Below are positions 34,544-44,691 of a stretch of DNA of 64,000 nt, one piece after another (the stretch's first letter is position 1; the number at the start of each line of letters is the position of its first letter). The stretch comes from Hyphomicrobiales bacterium (GTDB lineage: Bacteria; Pseudomonadota; Alphaproteobacteria; Rhizobiales; Rhizobiaceae): positions 62,001-126,000 of the forward strand of contig UCMT01000013.1 of assembly GCA_900473795.1 (NCBI GenBank). The letters run 5' to 3'. A program made the translations under genes and the position numbers. Below the pieces are notes generated by a model that made no database searches, was not told the origin of the DNA, and saw only the letters and a list, made by a program, of their open reading frames with translations.

Positions 34544-35887
34544 ATGACCGTTGCTTCTGACAAACCCCATTCGCATCTTCCGCGCATCGCCCTCGTATCA
34601 ACCCACGGATACGTCGCCGCCGAACCGCCGCTTGGCGCCGCCGATACCGGTGGCCAGGTGGTCTACGTCATCGAACTTGCCCGTAAACTGGCGCTGCTCG
34701 GTCATGAGGTCGATATCTACACGCGCCGCTTCGAGGATCAGCCGGAATTCGACGAGGTCGACGAGCGCGTCCGCGTCATCCGCATCCCCTGCGGCGGCAG
34801 GGAGTTCATTCCGAAAGAATATCTCTACGGGCACCTGATGGAATGGTGCGAGAATGCCGCGCGCTTCATCCGCAGGAACAATTTCACCTACACGCTGATC
34901 AACAGTCACTATTGGGACGCCGGCATCGCCGGCCAGCGCCTGTCGGAAGCGCTGGGCGTCACCCATATCCATACGCCGCATTCGCTCGGTCTCTGGAAAA
35001 AACGGCAGATGGAGACGGATTACCCGGACAAGGCGGATACTTTCGACAAGGAATTCAACTTCTCCGAACGCATCAAGCACGAACTGATCATCTACCGTTC
35101 CTGTAGCATGGTGATCGCCACGACGCCGATCCAGGTGGAGATGTTGGTGAACGACTACAACCTGCCGCGCGACCGGGTGCACATGATCCCGCCGGGCTAC
35201 GACGACAACCGTTTCTTCCCCGTTTCCAAGGCAACACGCGAAATGGCGCGCCAGCGCTTCGGTTTCGAAGGCAAGGTGGTGATGGCGATGGGACGGCTCG
35301 CAACCAACAAGGGCTACGACCTGTTGATCGACGGATTTTCCGTGCTCGCCGAACGTGAACCGGAGGCGCGGCTTCATCTTGCCGTTGGCGGCGAGAACAT
35401 GGACGAACACGAGGCGGGACTGCTTTGGGAATTGAAGGATCGCGTCGCCTCTCTCGGATTGCAGGACAAGGTCGTCTTCTCCGGCTTCGTAACGGACGAG
35501 GATTTGCCGGACTTCTACCGCGCCGCCGATATCTTCGTTCTTTCCAGCCGCTACGAGCCCTTCGGCATGACGGCGATCGAAGCGATGGCCAGCGGCACGC
35601 CCACCATCATCACCATCCATGGCGGGCTTTTCCGGGCTGTGAGCTATGGTCGCCACGCCCTGTTCGCCGATCCTTTCGACAAATACGATCTTGGCATCAC
35701 CATGATGAAGCCGCTGAAACACGAGCGGCTCTATGGTCGCCTGTCGCGCATGGGGGCTCACAAGGCACGCAGCCTCTTCACCTGGACCGGGATCGCCCAG
35801 CAACTGATCGGGGTCGTCGAAGGCCGTCCAATGCCACAGGCGATCGACGACAACGAATGGGCCGAACCATGGACGGACGGGGATTGA
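34544..35887 (+). CDS. mfpsA: Mannosylfructose-phosphate synthase
   Basis: 447 residues, GT4-type (GT-B) glycosyltransferase of the sucrose-phosphate synthase group: GAADTGGQVVYVIELA at the acceptor side, INSHYWDAG, THIHTPHSLGLWKK, IPPGYDDNRFFPV, and the donor-site SSRYEPFGMTAIEAMASG (E-x7-E). In Agrobacterium tumefaciens this enzyme joins GDP-mannose to fructose 6-phosphate, and the product is dephosphorylated by the adjacent phosphatase to give the osmolyte mannosylfructose. The overlapping HAD gene supports that assignment over sucrose synthesis. Confidence 0.92.
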   Translation: MTVASDKPHSHLPRIALVSTHGYVAAEPPLGAADTGGQVVYVIELARKLALLGHEVDIYTRRFEDQPEFDEVDERVRVIRIPCGGREFIPKEYLYGHLMEWCENAARFIRRNNFTYTLINSHYWDAGIAGQRLSEALGVTHIHTPHSLGLWKKRQMETDYPDKADTFDKEFNFSERIKHELIIYRSCSMVIATTPIQVEMLVNDYNLPRDRVHMIPPGYDDNRFFPVSKATREMARQRFGFEGKVVMAMGRLATNKGYDLLIDGFSVLAEREPEARLHLAVGGENMDEHEAGLLWELKDRVASLGLQDKVVFSGFVTDEDLPDFYRAADIFVLSSRYEPFGMTAIEAMASGTPTIITIHGGLFRAVSYGRHALFADPFDKYDLGITMMKPLKHERLYGRLSRMGAHKARSLFTWTGIAQQLIGVVEGRPMPQAIDDNEWAEPWTDGD

Positions 35888-36648
35888 GACGCGTGCGGCT
35901 CCTCTGCAGCGATATCGACGGCACGCTGGCAGGCGACCGGGCCGCGGAGGCGCGGTTTTGTGAGGCCTGGCAAAACCTTCCGCAGGAAAATCGGCCGATG
36001 CTCGTCGTCAACAGCGGCCGGCTGATCGAGGACCAAAGGGCCTTTGTCGCCACCACGGCCCTGCCCCCGCCGGATGTCTATATCGGTGGCGTCGGGACCA
36101 TGCTGCACAATGAGAGGGAGCCATCCCACGCAAAGCTCTACACCCGCTCCATCGGTGCCGGTTTCGACCGGACGCTGATTGCTGCAGCGCTCGCCGACGT
36201 CGCGGATGTCGTCGTCCAGCCGGATGCGTATCAGCATGCCCATAAGTCGAGCTGGTACCTGCGCGACGCCGACACGGCGACGCTGACGAGCATCGAGGAA
36301 CGGCTGGCAGCTGCGGGGATACCAGCCCGCCTGGTCTATTCCAGCAACCGCGATCTCGACATCCTGCCGGCGGGCGTCGACAAGGGGGCGGCACTCACCT
36401 GGCTCTGCCGCCAGCTTGGACTTTCGCACGACGATGTCGTCGTTGCCGGCGACACCAACAATGATCGCAGCATGTTCGATCTGCCGGGCGTGCGCGGTAT
36501 CGTCGTCGGCAATGCCCTTCCGGAACTGCAGGAAATCGCCGCGGAACGGCCGGATATTTATCACGCCAGAGGATCGATGGCGGATGGCGTTCTGGAAGGA
36601 TTGAGGCACTGGCGTGTCTTCAGCGCAGCGCCCGCGAAAAATCCATGA
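35869..36648 (+). CDS. mfppB: Mannosylfructose-6-phosphate phosphatase (HAD superfamily)
   Basis: 259 residues: HAD motif I LLCSDIDGTLAGD, motif II NSGRL, motif III lysine in PAGVDKGAALTWL, and motif IV VVAGDTNNDRSMFDL, with a C2-type cap like sucrose-phosphate phosphatase. It overlaps mfpsA by 19 bases. The ATG at 35869 has a poor ribosome-binding site; a TTG at 35884 (stop-start overlap with mfpsA) is an alternative. Confidence 0.9.
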   Translation: MDGRGLRRVRLLCSDIDGTLAGDRAAEARFCEAWQNLPQENRPMLVVNSGRLIEDQRAFVATTALPPPDVYIGGVGTMLHNEREPSHAKLYTRSIGAGFDRTLIAAALADVADVVVQPDAYQHAHKSSWYLRDADTATLTSIEERLAAAGIPARLVYSSNRDLDILPAGVDKGAALTWLCRQLGLSHDDVVVAGDTNNDRSMFDLPGVRGIVVGNALPELQEIAAERPDIYHARGSMADGVLEGLRHWRVFSAAPAKNP

Positions 36649-36671
36649 GCGTTTCGCCTCTGACAGAATAG

Positions 36672-36712
36672 AAAAAATCGCAGCGCCCGGCTCACGCTCC
36701 GGGCGCTGCGAT
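36672..36712 (-). terminator. Rho-independent terminator of the AraC-family gene
   Basis: ATCGCAGCGCCCGG / CCGGGCGCTGCGAT, a perfect 14-bp stem with an 8-base loop; on the minus strand it is followed by T5. It sits directly after the AraC-family stop and faces the end of mfppB, so it may work both ways. Confidence 0.85.
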
Positions 36713-36716
36713 CCGC

Positions 36717-37568
36717 TCATTTCAGTGGCAGATGGATATCCGTCAGCAGCTCCGTCGGCGCGGCGTCACGCGGATTGTTGATACATTCCTCGAACATCAC
36801 CGTGTCGCGGACTTCGCGGCCCGACTGCGGCAGCCATTCGCCGTAGAGCCACCGATAGGCCTTATGCATGTCGGCATAGGGCCCCTTGTGGCGCAGCACC
36901 GCATATTCGCCGCCATCGAGATGCCGGTGAACCAACGGCGCGTCCGCCGGGACATGCTCGCCCTCGGTCATGCAGGCAAAGGAGCGCAGCTTGTCTTCCG
37001 GCACAAGTTCCGGATCATCGAGATAGACGCCGATCATCTTCATCTCCGGCCGGTAGAGATGACGCGCCTGCAGCGTGCCGCCAAGCGTTTCGAAGGCACG
37101 GCCGATCCCCATATAGGAGCCTGTGTGGCTGACGCCGACCAGTTCGCGGGGTGCCAGGGTTTTCGTTGCTACGTCATACATGTCACCAATTCCTTTTGCC
37201 GATATCGATTGAAAGACCGTGTGGCTCCCCTCTCTGCGATACCGGGCCGGCGGCATGCCGAACACCGATTTGAAAATCCGGTTGAAGGACTGGAGATTGG
37301 GGTAGCCCGTTCGTCTTGCAATCTCATCGACAGGAAGGCTGGTACGCACGAGATCGCCTGCGGCCCGATGAAGCCGGAGCCGCTTGACCGTCGCCGCAAG
37401 CGTCTCGCCATGCACAGCCCGGTAGATCCGGTGCCAGTGATGCGGCGACAGGCAGGCGATCTCCGAAAGCCGATCGAGATCGAGCTCCTCGTCCAGATGA
37501 TCGTGGATATAGGCCGATACGCGCCGCAGACGCTGCTCGTAAACCGCCCAGATGCTCTCTTCCCTCAT
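36717..37568 (-). CDS. AraC-family regulator with GyrI-like effector domain
   Basis: 283 residues. N-terminal double helix-turn-helix (YIHDHLDEELDLDRLSEIAC, HHWHRIYRAVHGETLA; second HTH VDEIARRTGYPNLQSFNRIF, then FGMPPARYRR). C-terminal GyrI-like/SOUL-like binding domain (VGVSHTGSYMGIGRAFETLG ... DGGEYAVLRHKGPYADMHKAYRWLYGEWLP). This is the Rob/SoxS-GyrI architecture that senses small hydrophobic or cationic compounds. The ATG at 37568 has GAGGA upstream; two earlier ATGs lack it. Confidence 0.92.
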   Translation of the reverse strand: MREESIWAVYEQRLRRVSAYIHDHLDEELDLDRLSEIACLSPHHWHRIYRAVHGETLAATVKRLRLHRAAGDLVRTSLPVDEIARRTGYPNLQSFNRIFKSVFGMPPARYRREGSHTVFQSISAKGIGDMYDVATKTLAPRELVGVSHTGSYMGIGRAFETLGGTLQARHLYRPEMKMIGVYLDDPELVPEDKLRSFACMTEGEHVPADAPLVHRHLDGGEYAVLRHKGPYADMHKAYRWLYGEWLPQSGREVRDTVMFEECINNPRDAAPTELLTDIHLPLK

Positions 37569-37676
37569 GTCGATCCTCATGCAAGCCGAACAACGAGACA
37601 GAACCATATCCGGATTTGACAAATCCTGCGGAGTTGGCGCCGAGCGATAGGAGCATGCGAAAGCAATCGGCCAAAG

Positions 37677-37703
37677 AAAAAACCGGACCTCTCAGCCCGG
37701 TTT
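37677..37703 (-). terminator. Rho-independent terminator of alaS
   Basis: On the minus strand AAACCGG / CCGGTTT encloses a 10-base loop and is followed by T4 or more. It lies 32 bases after the alaS stop. Confidence 0.75.
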
Positions 37704-37734
37704 CCCATCTCCAAACAATCCAGTTGAAGCCGGC

Positions 37735-40398
37735 TTACGCCGCGAGCGCCGCGCCGACCGCGTCGATCGCATCCTTAGCCTTGGCACCGTCCGGGCCGCC
37801 GGCCTGCGCCATGTCGGCGCGGCCGCCGCCGCCCTTGCCGCCGAGCGCGGCGGAGGCGACGCGGACCAGATCGACGGCACTGAAGCGGCCGGTCAGGTCG
37901 TCGGTGACGGCAACAACGGCGCTCGCCTTGCCATCAGCGGAAACACCGACGAAGGTAACGATGCCGGAGCCGAGGCTCTTCTTGCCATCATCGGCAAGGC
38001 TCTTCAAATCCTTCGGCTCGACGCCGGTTACGACCTTGCCGAGGAACTTGACGCCGGCGATCTCCTGCACCTGATCGGCAGAACCATTGGCGTCACCGCC
38101 GCCGAGCGCCAGCTTCTTCTTTGCCTCGTTCAGCTCGCGCTCCAGCTTGCGGCGCTCGTCCATCAGTGTTTCGACGCGGCTCAAAACGTCAGCGGGCTGC
38201 ACCTTCAGCGTCGTGGCAAGCGACTTCACCCGCTCGTCCTGCTCGTTGAGGTAGGCAAGCGCCGACGCACCGGTCAACGCCTCGAGGCGGCGAACGCCGG
38301 CGCCGACGGCACTTTCGCCGACGATCCGCACCAGCCCGATCTCGCCGGTGGCGCCAACATGGGTGCCGCCGCAGAGTTCGACCGAATAGGGCCGATTGGC
38401 CTTCGAGCCATGAACACCCTGCCCCATCGACACGACGCGGACCTCATCGCCGTATTTTTCGCCGAACAGTGCCATCGCACCCTCGGCGATCGCATCGTCG
38501 ACGCTCATCAGGCGCGTGGTGACGGCCGAGTTCTGCACGATGATCTCGTTCGCCATGTCCTCGACCACCTTCAGCTCGTCGGCCGTCATCGGCTTCGGAT
38601 GCGAAACGTCGAAGCGCAGGCGCTCGGGCGCGACCAGCGAGCCCTTCTGTGCCACATGAGTGCCGAGTACTTCACGCAGGGCTTCGTGGAGAAGATGGGT
38701 CGCCGAATGGTTGGCACGCAACCGCGAGCGGCGGGCGTGATCGACGGTGAGCGCAGCGGCATCGCCGACCTTCACGGTGCCTTCATCTACGACGCAGGAA
38801 TGCACGAACAGGCCTTCGCCGCGCTTCTGCGTGTCGGTCACCGTCAGCTTGGCGCCGTCGGTCGAGATCACGCCGGTGTCGCCTATCTGGCCGCCGGATT
38901 CGCCGTAGAACGGGGTCTGGTTGAGCACCAGCTGGACCGCCTCGCCTTTCGCCGCGGTTTCGATCGCCTTGCCGTCGCGCACGATCGCCTGAACGACGCC
39001 TTCGGCGGTCTCGGTGTCGTAGCCGAGGAAGTCGGTGGCGCCGAGCTTTTCCTTGAGTTCGTACCAGATGGTTTCCGTCGCCTTGTCGCCGGAGCCGGAC
39101 CAGGAAGCGCGCGCTTCCGCCTTCTGCCGTTCCATGGCGGCGGAAAACGCATCGGTATCGACGCCGATGCCACGGGCGCGCAGCGCATCCTGCGTCAGGT
39201 CGAGCGGGAAGCCATAGGTATCATAGAGCTTGAAGGCGGTCTCGCCGTTCAACCGGTCGCCGTCCGAGAGATCAGCCGTCGCATCGGAAAGAAGGCCGAG
39301 ACCACGCTCCAGCGTCTTGCGGAAGCGGGTTTCCTCGAGTTTCAGGGTTTCGGAAATCAGCGCTTCGGCGCGCATCAGCTCCGGATAGGCACGGCCCATC
39401 TGGCCAACCAGTGCCGGCAGGAGCTTCCACATCAACGGTTCCTTGGCACCGAGCAACTGCGCATGGCGCATGGCGCGGCGCATGATGCGGCGAAGCACGT
39501 AGCCGCGGCCTTCGTTCGACGGCAGGACGCCATCGGCAATCAGGAAGGCGGAGGACCGCAGATGATCGGCGATGACGCGGTGGCTGGCGCGGCGGTCACC
39601 CTCGGCCTTGACGCCGGTCGCCTCCTCCGACGCCTCGATGAGCGTGCGGAACAGGTCGATGTCGTAGTTATCGTGCTTGCCCTGCAGAAGCGCTGCGACG
39701 CGCTCAAGACCCATGCCGGTATCGATCGACGGACGCGGGAGATTGACGCGCTCTTCCTTCGTCACCTGCTCGTATTGCATGAAGACGAGGTTCCAGATTT
39801 CGATGAAGCGGTCGCCATCTTCATCCTTCGAACCCGGAGGGCCGCCCCAGATATGGTCGCCGTGATCGTAGAAGATTTCGGAGCAGGGGCCGCACGGACC
39901 GGTATCGCCCATCGCCCAGAAATTGTCGCTGGTCGGGATACGGATGATCCGGTCGTCGCTGAAGCCGGCGATCTTCTTCCAGAGGCCGAAAGCCTCGTCG
40001 TCGGTGTGATAGACGGTGACCAGCAGACGCTTGGCGTCGATGCCGAACTCCTTGGTGATCAGGTTCCACGCAAGCTCGATCGCCTGCTCCTTGAAATAAT
40101 CGCCGAACGAGAAGTTGCCGAGCATTTCGAAGAAGGTGTGATGGCGTGCGGTATAGCCAACATTGTCGAGGTCGTTGTGCTTGCCGCCGGCACGCACACA
40201 TTTCTGCGCCGTCGCGGCCGTGGAATAGGGGCGCTGCTCGAGGCCGGTAAAGACGTTCTTGAACTGAACCATGCCGGCATTGGTGAACATCAGGGTCGGA
40301 TCGTTGCGCGGGACCAGCGGGCTCGACGACACGACCTCATGGCCGTTCTTCTTGAAGTAGTCGAGGAACGTCGACCGGATTTCATTCACGCCGTTCAT
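37735..40398 (-). CDS. alaS: Alanyl-tRNA synthetase
   Basis: 887 residues. Class II catalytic core near the N-terminus ([52 protein letters not shown]). Editing domain with [13 protein letters not shown] and the zinc-site CGGTHV. C-terminal DHHA1/C-Ala region ends in a glycine-rich [16 protein letters not shown]. Full length. recA lies upstream on the same strand, a common arrangement. Confidence 0.97.
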   Translation of the reverse strand: MNGVNEIRSTFLDYFKKNGHEVVSSSPLVPRNDPTLMFTNAGMVQFKNVFTGLEQRPYSTAATAQKCVRAGGKHNDLDNVGYTARHHTFFEMLGNFSFGDYFKEQAIELAWNLITKEFGIDAKRLLVTVYHTDDEAFGLWKKIAGFSDDRIIRIPTSDNFWAMGDTGPCGPCSEIFYDHGDHIWGGPPGSKDEDGDRFIEIWNLVFMQYEQVTKEERVNLPRPSIDTGMGLERVAALLQGKHDNYDIDLFRTLIEASEEATGVKAEGDRRASHRVIADHLRSSAFLIADGVLPSNEGRGYVLRRIMRRAMRHAQLLGAKEPLMWKLLPALVGQMGRAYPELMRAEALISETLKLEETRFRKTLERGLGLLSDATADLSDGDRLNGETAFKLYDTYGFPLDLTQDALRARGIGVDTDAFSAAMERQKAEARASWSGSGDKATETIWYELKEKLGATDFLGYDTETAEGVVQAIVRDGKAIETAAKGEAVQLVLNQTPFYGESGGQIGDTGVISTDGAKLTVTDTQKRGEGLFVHSCVVDEGTVKVGDAAALTVDHARRSRLRANHSATHLLHEALREVLGTHVAQKGSLVAPERLRFDVSHPKPMTADELKVVEDMANEIIVQNSAVTTRLMSVDDAIAEGAMALFGEKYGDEVRVVSMGQGVHGSKANRPYSVELCGGTHVGATGEIGLVRIVGESAVGAGVRRLEALTGASALAYLNEQDERVKSLATTLKVQPADVLSRVETLMDERRKLERELNEAKKKLALGGGDANGSADQVQEIAGVKFLGKVVTGVEPKDLKSLADDGKKSLGSGIVTFVGVSADGKASAVVAVTDDLTGRFSAVDLVRVASAALGGKGGGGRADMAQAGGPDGAKAKDAIDAVGAALAA

Positions 40399-40567
40399 AG
40401 TGCGCCCTTACCTCTGCATCAGATGTCCGCAGCCGACCTGGCCGAGCCGCGAACCGGAAAACTCTTGAAAATCGCCGATCGCCGATATTCGCCGATCCTG
40501 CTCCCGCCCATTTGGAACACAGGCTTTTATCGTCAGCGCCAACCCCTGTCCAGACGGCAAAAGCAAA

Positions 40568-40594
40568 CCGGCCGCCCTGTCAAGGAGCGGCCGG
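40568..40594 (-). terminator. Probable terminator of recA
   Basis: Perfect 8-bp stem CCGGCCGC / GCGGCCGG with an 11-base loop. On the minus strand it is followed by TTTGCTTTT, a broken T-run. 28 bases after the recA stop. Confidence 0.55.
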
Positions 40595-40621
40595 CAAAGA
40601 CGTCAGTAAAATCACGCGATC

Positions 40622-41713
40622 TTATGCCAAAGCGGCATCGTCACTATCGTCTCCGGCTTCCGGTCCGCCGTTTTCAAGGAATTTTTCCGCGATCAGGCCG
40701 GCATTCTGCCGCAACGCAAGTTCGATCTCGCGCGCCGTATCCGGGTTGTCGCGCAGGAAGGTCTTTGCATTCTCGCGGCCCTGGCCGAGACGCTGGCTGT
40801 TGTAGGAGAACCAGGCGCCTGATTTTTCGACGATGCCGGCCTTGACGCCGAGATCGACGAGCTCACCGGTCTTGGAAACGCCTTCGCCATACATGATGTC
40901 AAACTCGACCTGCTTGAAGGGAGGCGCCATCTTGTTCTTGACGACCTTGACGCGGGTCTGGTTGCCGACGACCTCCTCGCGCTCCTTCACCGAGCCGATG
41001 CGGCGGATGTCGAGACGCACCGAGGCGTAGAACTTCAGCGCGTTGCCACCGGTCGTCGTTTCCGGCGAGCCGAACATGACGCCGATCTTCATGCGGATCT
41101 GGTTGATGAAGATCACCATGCAGTTCGACTTGGAGATCGACGCGGTCAGCTTGCGCAGTGCCTGGCTCATCAGACGGGCCTGCAGCCCCGGCAGGCTGTC
41201 GCCCATTTCGCCTTCGATTTCAGCGCGCGGCGTCAGCGCGGCCACGGAGTCGATGACGAGAACGTCGATCGCACCGGAGCGCACCAGCGTATCGGTAATC
41301 TCAAGCGCCTGTTCGCCGGTATCCGGCTGGGAGATCAAAAGGTTTTCCAGATCGACGCCGAGCTTGCGGGCATAGACTGGATCGAGGGCATGTTCCGCAT
41401 CGACGAAAGCGCAGATGCCGCCCTTCTTCTGGGCTTCGGCGATCGTTTGCAGCGCAAGGGTGGTCTTGCCCGAGCTTTCCGGTCCGTAGATCTCGACGAT
41501 GCGCCCCTTGGGCAGCCCGCCGATGCCGAGTGCGATATCCAGACTCAAGGATCCTGTCGAAACGGTTTCGATCTCGACGATGCTGTCCTTTCCACCGAGC
41601 TTCATGATCGATCCCTTGCCGAACGACCGTTCGATCTGGGAAAGTGCCGCTTCAAGTGCCTTGCTTTTATCCACCGATTTGTCCTCTACGAGCCGCAAAG
41701 AGTTTTGTGCCAT
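40622..41713 (-). CDS. recA: Recombinase A
   Basis: 363 residues: [20 protein letters not shown], Walker [32 protein letters not shown], the L1 loop and [22 protein letters not shown], and an acidic C-terminus ([10 protein letters not shown]). It forms nucleoprotein filaments in recombination and stimulates LexA self-cleavage. Start at the ATG at 41713 with a LexA-like box about 60 bases upstream. Confidence 0.98.
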   Translation of the reverse strand: MAQNSLRLVEDKSVDKSKALEAALSQIERSFGKGSIMKLGGKDSIVEIETVSTGSLSLDIALGIGGLPKGRIVEIYGPESSGKTTLALQTIAEAQKKGGICAFVDAEHALDPVYARKLGVDLENLLISQPDTGEQALEITDTLVRSGAIDVLVIDSVAALTPRAEIEGEMGDSLPGLQARLMSQALRKLTASISKSNCMVIFINQIRMKIGVMFGSPETTTGGNALKFYASVRLDIRRIGSVKEREEVVGNQTRVKVVKNKMAPPFKQVEFDIMYGEGVSKTGELVDLGVKAGIVEKSGAWFSYNSQRLGQGRENAKTFLRDNPDTAREIELALRQNAGLIAEKFLENGGPEAGDDSDDAALA

Positions 41714-41772
41714 TTGATCCACCTTTAGGTTATGGAAGCTGCTGAGGCAATGAAGCTGCCGATGAAAGCTAT

Positions 41773-41787
41773 GTACACTTTTTGTTC
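41773..41787. promoter_or_regulatory. Candidate LexA (SOS) box upstream of recA
   Basis: GTAC-N7-GTTC. The alphaproteobacterial SOS box is GTTC-N7-GTTC (or GAAC-N7-GAAC on the other strand), so one base differs. It lies 60 bases before the recA start. I found no perfect copy in 41714-41949. Confidence 0.55.
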
Positions 41788-41949
41788 TCATTTGGCAAGA
41801 GGCGCCTATATGGCTGAATCCATGGAAAAAATGAGGCCGTGTTCCTTTCTTGTTCCAGATCTTTCAGAAGCCGATAAAAAAGTGAAATAAAAGACGCCAT
41901 CGAAAGACGGACACAACGAATCGGATCGCAGAGGCACACGGGAAAACGC

Positions 41950-42897
41950 ATGACAGGCAGCAAAGTTTCCATCTTCGGCGGCGCGCATATTGACCGCCGG
42001 GGCCGTATCTCCGGCGCGACGGCCCCGGGCGCCAGCAATCCCGGCAGCTGGTTCGAAGAGGCCGGCGGCGGCGGCTTCAATGCGGCGCGCAATCTGGCGC
42101 GGCTCGGGCTCGAGGTCCGCATGATCAGTCCGCGCGGCGGCGATGCGGCGGGCGACACGGTCGCCGAGGCCGCCGCTGCAGCGGGCGTGATCGACAACCC
42201 GTTCGTCTTCCTCGATCGCAAGACGCCGAGCTACACGGCCATTCTCGAAAACGACGGCAATCTGGTGATCGCGCTTGCCGACATGGATCTCTACCGGCTG
42301 TTTTCCCCACGGCGGCTGCAGCAACGTGCCGTGCGGGAGGTCGTTTCTTTGAGCGACCTGATCGTCACCGACGCCAACCTGCCGGAGGAAACCCTTGCGA
42401 GCCTCATCGAACGGGCGGCGCAGGAATCAAAGCCGGTCGCGGCCATCGCCATTTCCCCCGCCAAGGTCGTGCGCCTTGCCGACAGTCTCGCCGGTATCAG
42501 CTTCCTGTTCATGAACGAGGCGGAAGCGCGCGCCCTGACGGGCAGCGACGTGACGGAAGCGGCAGAATGGCCCGCCCTTCTCCGGGCTGCCGGTCTTTCC
42601 GGCGGTGTCATCACCCGCGGCGGCAGACCGGTGATCGCCTTTCGGCAGGGGCAGGCCGTTGCCGTCACTCCGCCGGCCCTCGGCGCGCTCGGCGATGTAA
42701 CCGGCGCCGGAGATGCGCTGGCGGCCGGTTTCCTGGCGGCATTTCTCAGCGGCGAACCGCTGGATATCTGCCTCCGATCCGGTGTCGCTGCCGCCGGAAT
42801 CACCGTGCGCTCGCCGCTTGCCGTATCGGAAAAAATGTCGCGCGAGATGCTGGGGGAAGCAATTCGGCTTGTGCCGCCAGTCGAAATCCTGTCATGA
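41950..42897 (+). CDS. psuK: Pseudouridine kinase (PfkB family)
   Basis: 315 residues with the ribokinase/PfkB pattern: VSIFGGAHIDRRGR at the start, EEAGGGGFNAARNLARLG, and the catalytic DVTGAGDALAAGFLAAF near the end. It phosphorylates pseudouridine to its 5'-phosphate. The next gene encodes the matching glycosidase, 31 bases downstream, which settles the substrate among PfkB options. Confidence 0.9.
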   Translation: MTGSKVSIFGGAHIDRRGRISGATAPGASNPGSWFEEAGGGGFNAARNLARLGLEVRMISPRGGDAAGDTVAEAAAAAGVIDNPFVFLDRKTPSYTAILENDGNLVIALADMDLYRLFSPRRLQQRAVREVVSLSDLIVTDANLPEETLASLIERAAQESKPVAAIAISPAKVVRLADSLAGISFLFMNEAEARALTGSDVTEAAEWPALLRAAGLSGGVITRGGRPVIAFRQGQAVAVTPPALGALGDVTGAGDALAAGFLAAFLSGEPLDICLRSGVAAAGITVRSPLAVSEKMSREMLGEAIRLVPPVEILS

Positions 42898-42928
42898 ACG
42901 CGCCTAAGAAAGCCACAAAGGACATGCG

Positions 42929-43852
42929 ATGACCAAGCCGTTTTCACCCCTTCTGCCAATGGAATATTCCAGCGAAGTCGCGGCCGCCAAGGCACGCGGT
43001 GCACCGCTCGTGGCACTGGAATCGACCATCATCACCCATGGCATGCCCTTCCCCGGCAATCTCAACATGGCCCGCAGCGTCGAAGCGATCATCCGTGAGG
43101 AAGGCGCCGTGCCGGCAACGATCGCCGTCATCGACGGGGTCTTGCACATCGGCCTGGAAGACGCACAGCTGGAAGCGCTGGCTCAGACCGAAGGCGCAAT
43201 GAAGCTGTCGCGTGCCGACCTCGCCTTTGCCATCGCCGAACGCCGCACGGGCGCGACGACTGTCGCCGCAACCATGATCGCGGCGGCGCGCGCCGGCATC
43301 CGGGTCTTTGCGACCGGCGGCATCGGCGGCGTGCATCGCAAGGCCGAGGAGACATTCGACATTTCCGCCGACCTCGACGAACTGGCGCGCACCGGCGTGA
43401 TCGTCGTCTCAGCCGGCGCCAAGGCCATCCTCGACATCCCCAAGACACTCGAAGTGCTGGAAACCCGCGGCGTTCCGGTCGTCACCTATGACAGCGAGAT
43501 CTTTCCGGCCTTCTGGTCGCGCGATTCCGGCCTGAAGAGCCCGCTGATGCTCAACAGCCCGGCGGCAATCGCCAATTTCCAGAAGATGCGCGACCTGCTC
43601 GGCGTCGATGGCGGCATGCTGATCGCCAACCCGGTGCCCGAGGAAAACGAGATCCCGCGCGACGAAATGGAGATCTACATCGCCCGCGCGCTCGACAATG
43701 CCGAACGCGACGAGATTTCCGGCAAGGCGGTCACGCCCTATCTGCTCGACAGCATCTTCGGACTGACGGATGGCCGAAGCCTCGAAACCAACATCGCACT
43801 GGTCGAGAACAACGCGCGCCTTGCCGCCGAGATCGCAGTTGCGCTGGAATAA
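42929..43852 (+). CDS. psuG: Pseudouridine-5'-phosphate glycosidase
   Basis: 307 residues: ALESTIITHGMPFPGNLNMA, IAVIDGVLHIGL, KLSRADLAFAIAERRTGATT, FATGGIGGVHR, SAGAKAILDIPKTLEVLETR, and the end segment TPYLLDSIFGLTDGRSLETN. It splits the C-glycosidic bond to uracil and ribose 5-phosphate. With psuK it forms a two-gene pseudouridine breakdown pathway, likely fed by RNA turnover. Confidence 0.95.
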   Translation: MTKPFSPLLPMEYSSEVAAAKARGAPLVALESTIITHGMPFPGNLNMARSVEAIIREEGAVPATIAVIDGVLHIGLEDAQLEALAQTEGAMKLSRADLAFAIAERRTGATTVAATMIAAARAGIRVFATGGIGGVHRKAEETFDISADLDELARTGVIVVSAGAKAILDIPKTLEVLETRGVPVVTYDSEIFPAFWSRDSGLKSPLMLNSPAAIANFQKMRDLLGVDGGMLIANPVPEENEIPRDEMEIYIARALDNAERDEISGKAVTPYLLDSIFGLTDGRSLETNIALVENNARLAAEIAVALE

Positions 43853-43971
43853 GTTCACCAACGCAAAGAGCAAAGGCCGGGCGTGATGTCCGGCCACAAC
43901 TCACGCGGACCGCGGGTTTTTCCGACGTTGCAGAAATCGGAGACAAATGTCGTTTGGTCCGGCTTCTGTGA

Positions 43972-44622
43972 TCAAGACTCGCCCTGATCACACCCAGCGT
44001 TGCCTGCGTCCGAAAGGTATAGGCTGACCAGTCGAACAAGTTCGGTCTGCACTGTCGGATTTCCTATCGTGCCGCGGCGCGCGGCATTGTGGATCACTCC
44101 ATCAATAGCATCGGAAATGACCAGAGCGGCGGTGTGGTCCGCTACACTCGGCCGGCGCTTCCGGTGCATCGCCACAGCTTCCACATAGTAGGCAAGGTAT
44201 TCGGTCTCAAATTCGCTGCTCGGATTCCTGTAGTCGTCAGAGCTGGGGGCCTCATCGAGCAATACCCGATGCAGTTTAGGATAGATGCTGTGAGCGGCGA
44301 TCATATCGCGAACGAGATTCGCCGCGAATTGCGCCGCCGATTGGCCATTGACCCGAGATTTCCGCAGGACCGCAAGACAATCGTCGAGGTGGCGACGGCG
44401 AATGGCATCGACCAACGAGAGCTTGTCCGGAAAATACTGGTACAGCGAGCCGATGCTCACTCCGGCTAAGTCGGCAACCTTGTTGGTCGTGAACCCCGCC
44501 CATCCTTCATCACTCAAAATGCGAGCACCAGCTTGGATGAGCGTTTCAACCGTAGCGCGGGAACGGGCCTGGCGGGGCTCTTTGCGCATTACCGGTTGCC
44601 GCTTTGCAATGCGAGTAGACAA
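43972..44622 (-). CDS. TetR/AcrR family transcriptional regulator
   Basis: About 216 residues. Helix-turn-helix KVADLAGVSIGSLYQYFPDK preceded by RSRATVETLIQAGARILSDE; C-terminal ligand domain with LHRVLLDEAPS. A TTG at 44622 has GAGGGG 6 bases upstream; the first internal ATG is at 44589 without a site, so the start is uncertain. It follows cckA on the same strand after about 70 bases; co-transcription with it is possible but no functional link is evident. Confidence 0.88.
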   Translation of the reverse strand: MSTRIAKRQPVMRKEPRQARSRATVETLIQAGARILSDEGWAGFTTNKVADLAGVSIGSLYQYFPDKLSLVDAIRRRHLDDCLAVLRKSRVNGQSAAQFAANLVRDMIAAHSIYPKLHRVLLDEAPSSDDYRNPSSEFETEYLAYYVEAVAMHRKRRPSVADHTAALVISDAIDGVIHNAARRGTIGNPTVQTELVRLVSLYLSDAGNAGCDQGES

Positions 44623-44691
44623 CAGAATCCCCTCATAGGGCGGCGATCCGTCCGTTTCGGCTTGAAGGGCAGGCACGAATCTTGACGGCAA

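Noticed and set aside
38359-40845. 828-codon + strand open frame
   Set aside because: Antisense to alaS; composition is that of a shadow and no motif is seen.
43872-43894. GGCCGG / CCGGCC hairpin after psuG
   Set aside because: Only a 6-bp stem and no T-run; not enough to call a terminator.
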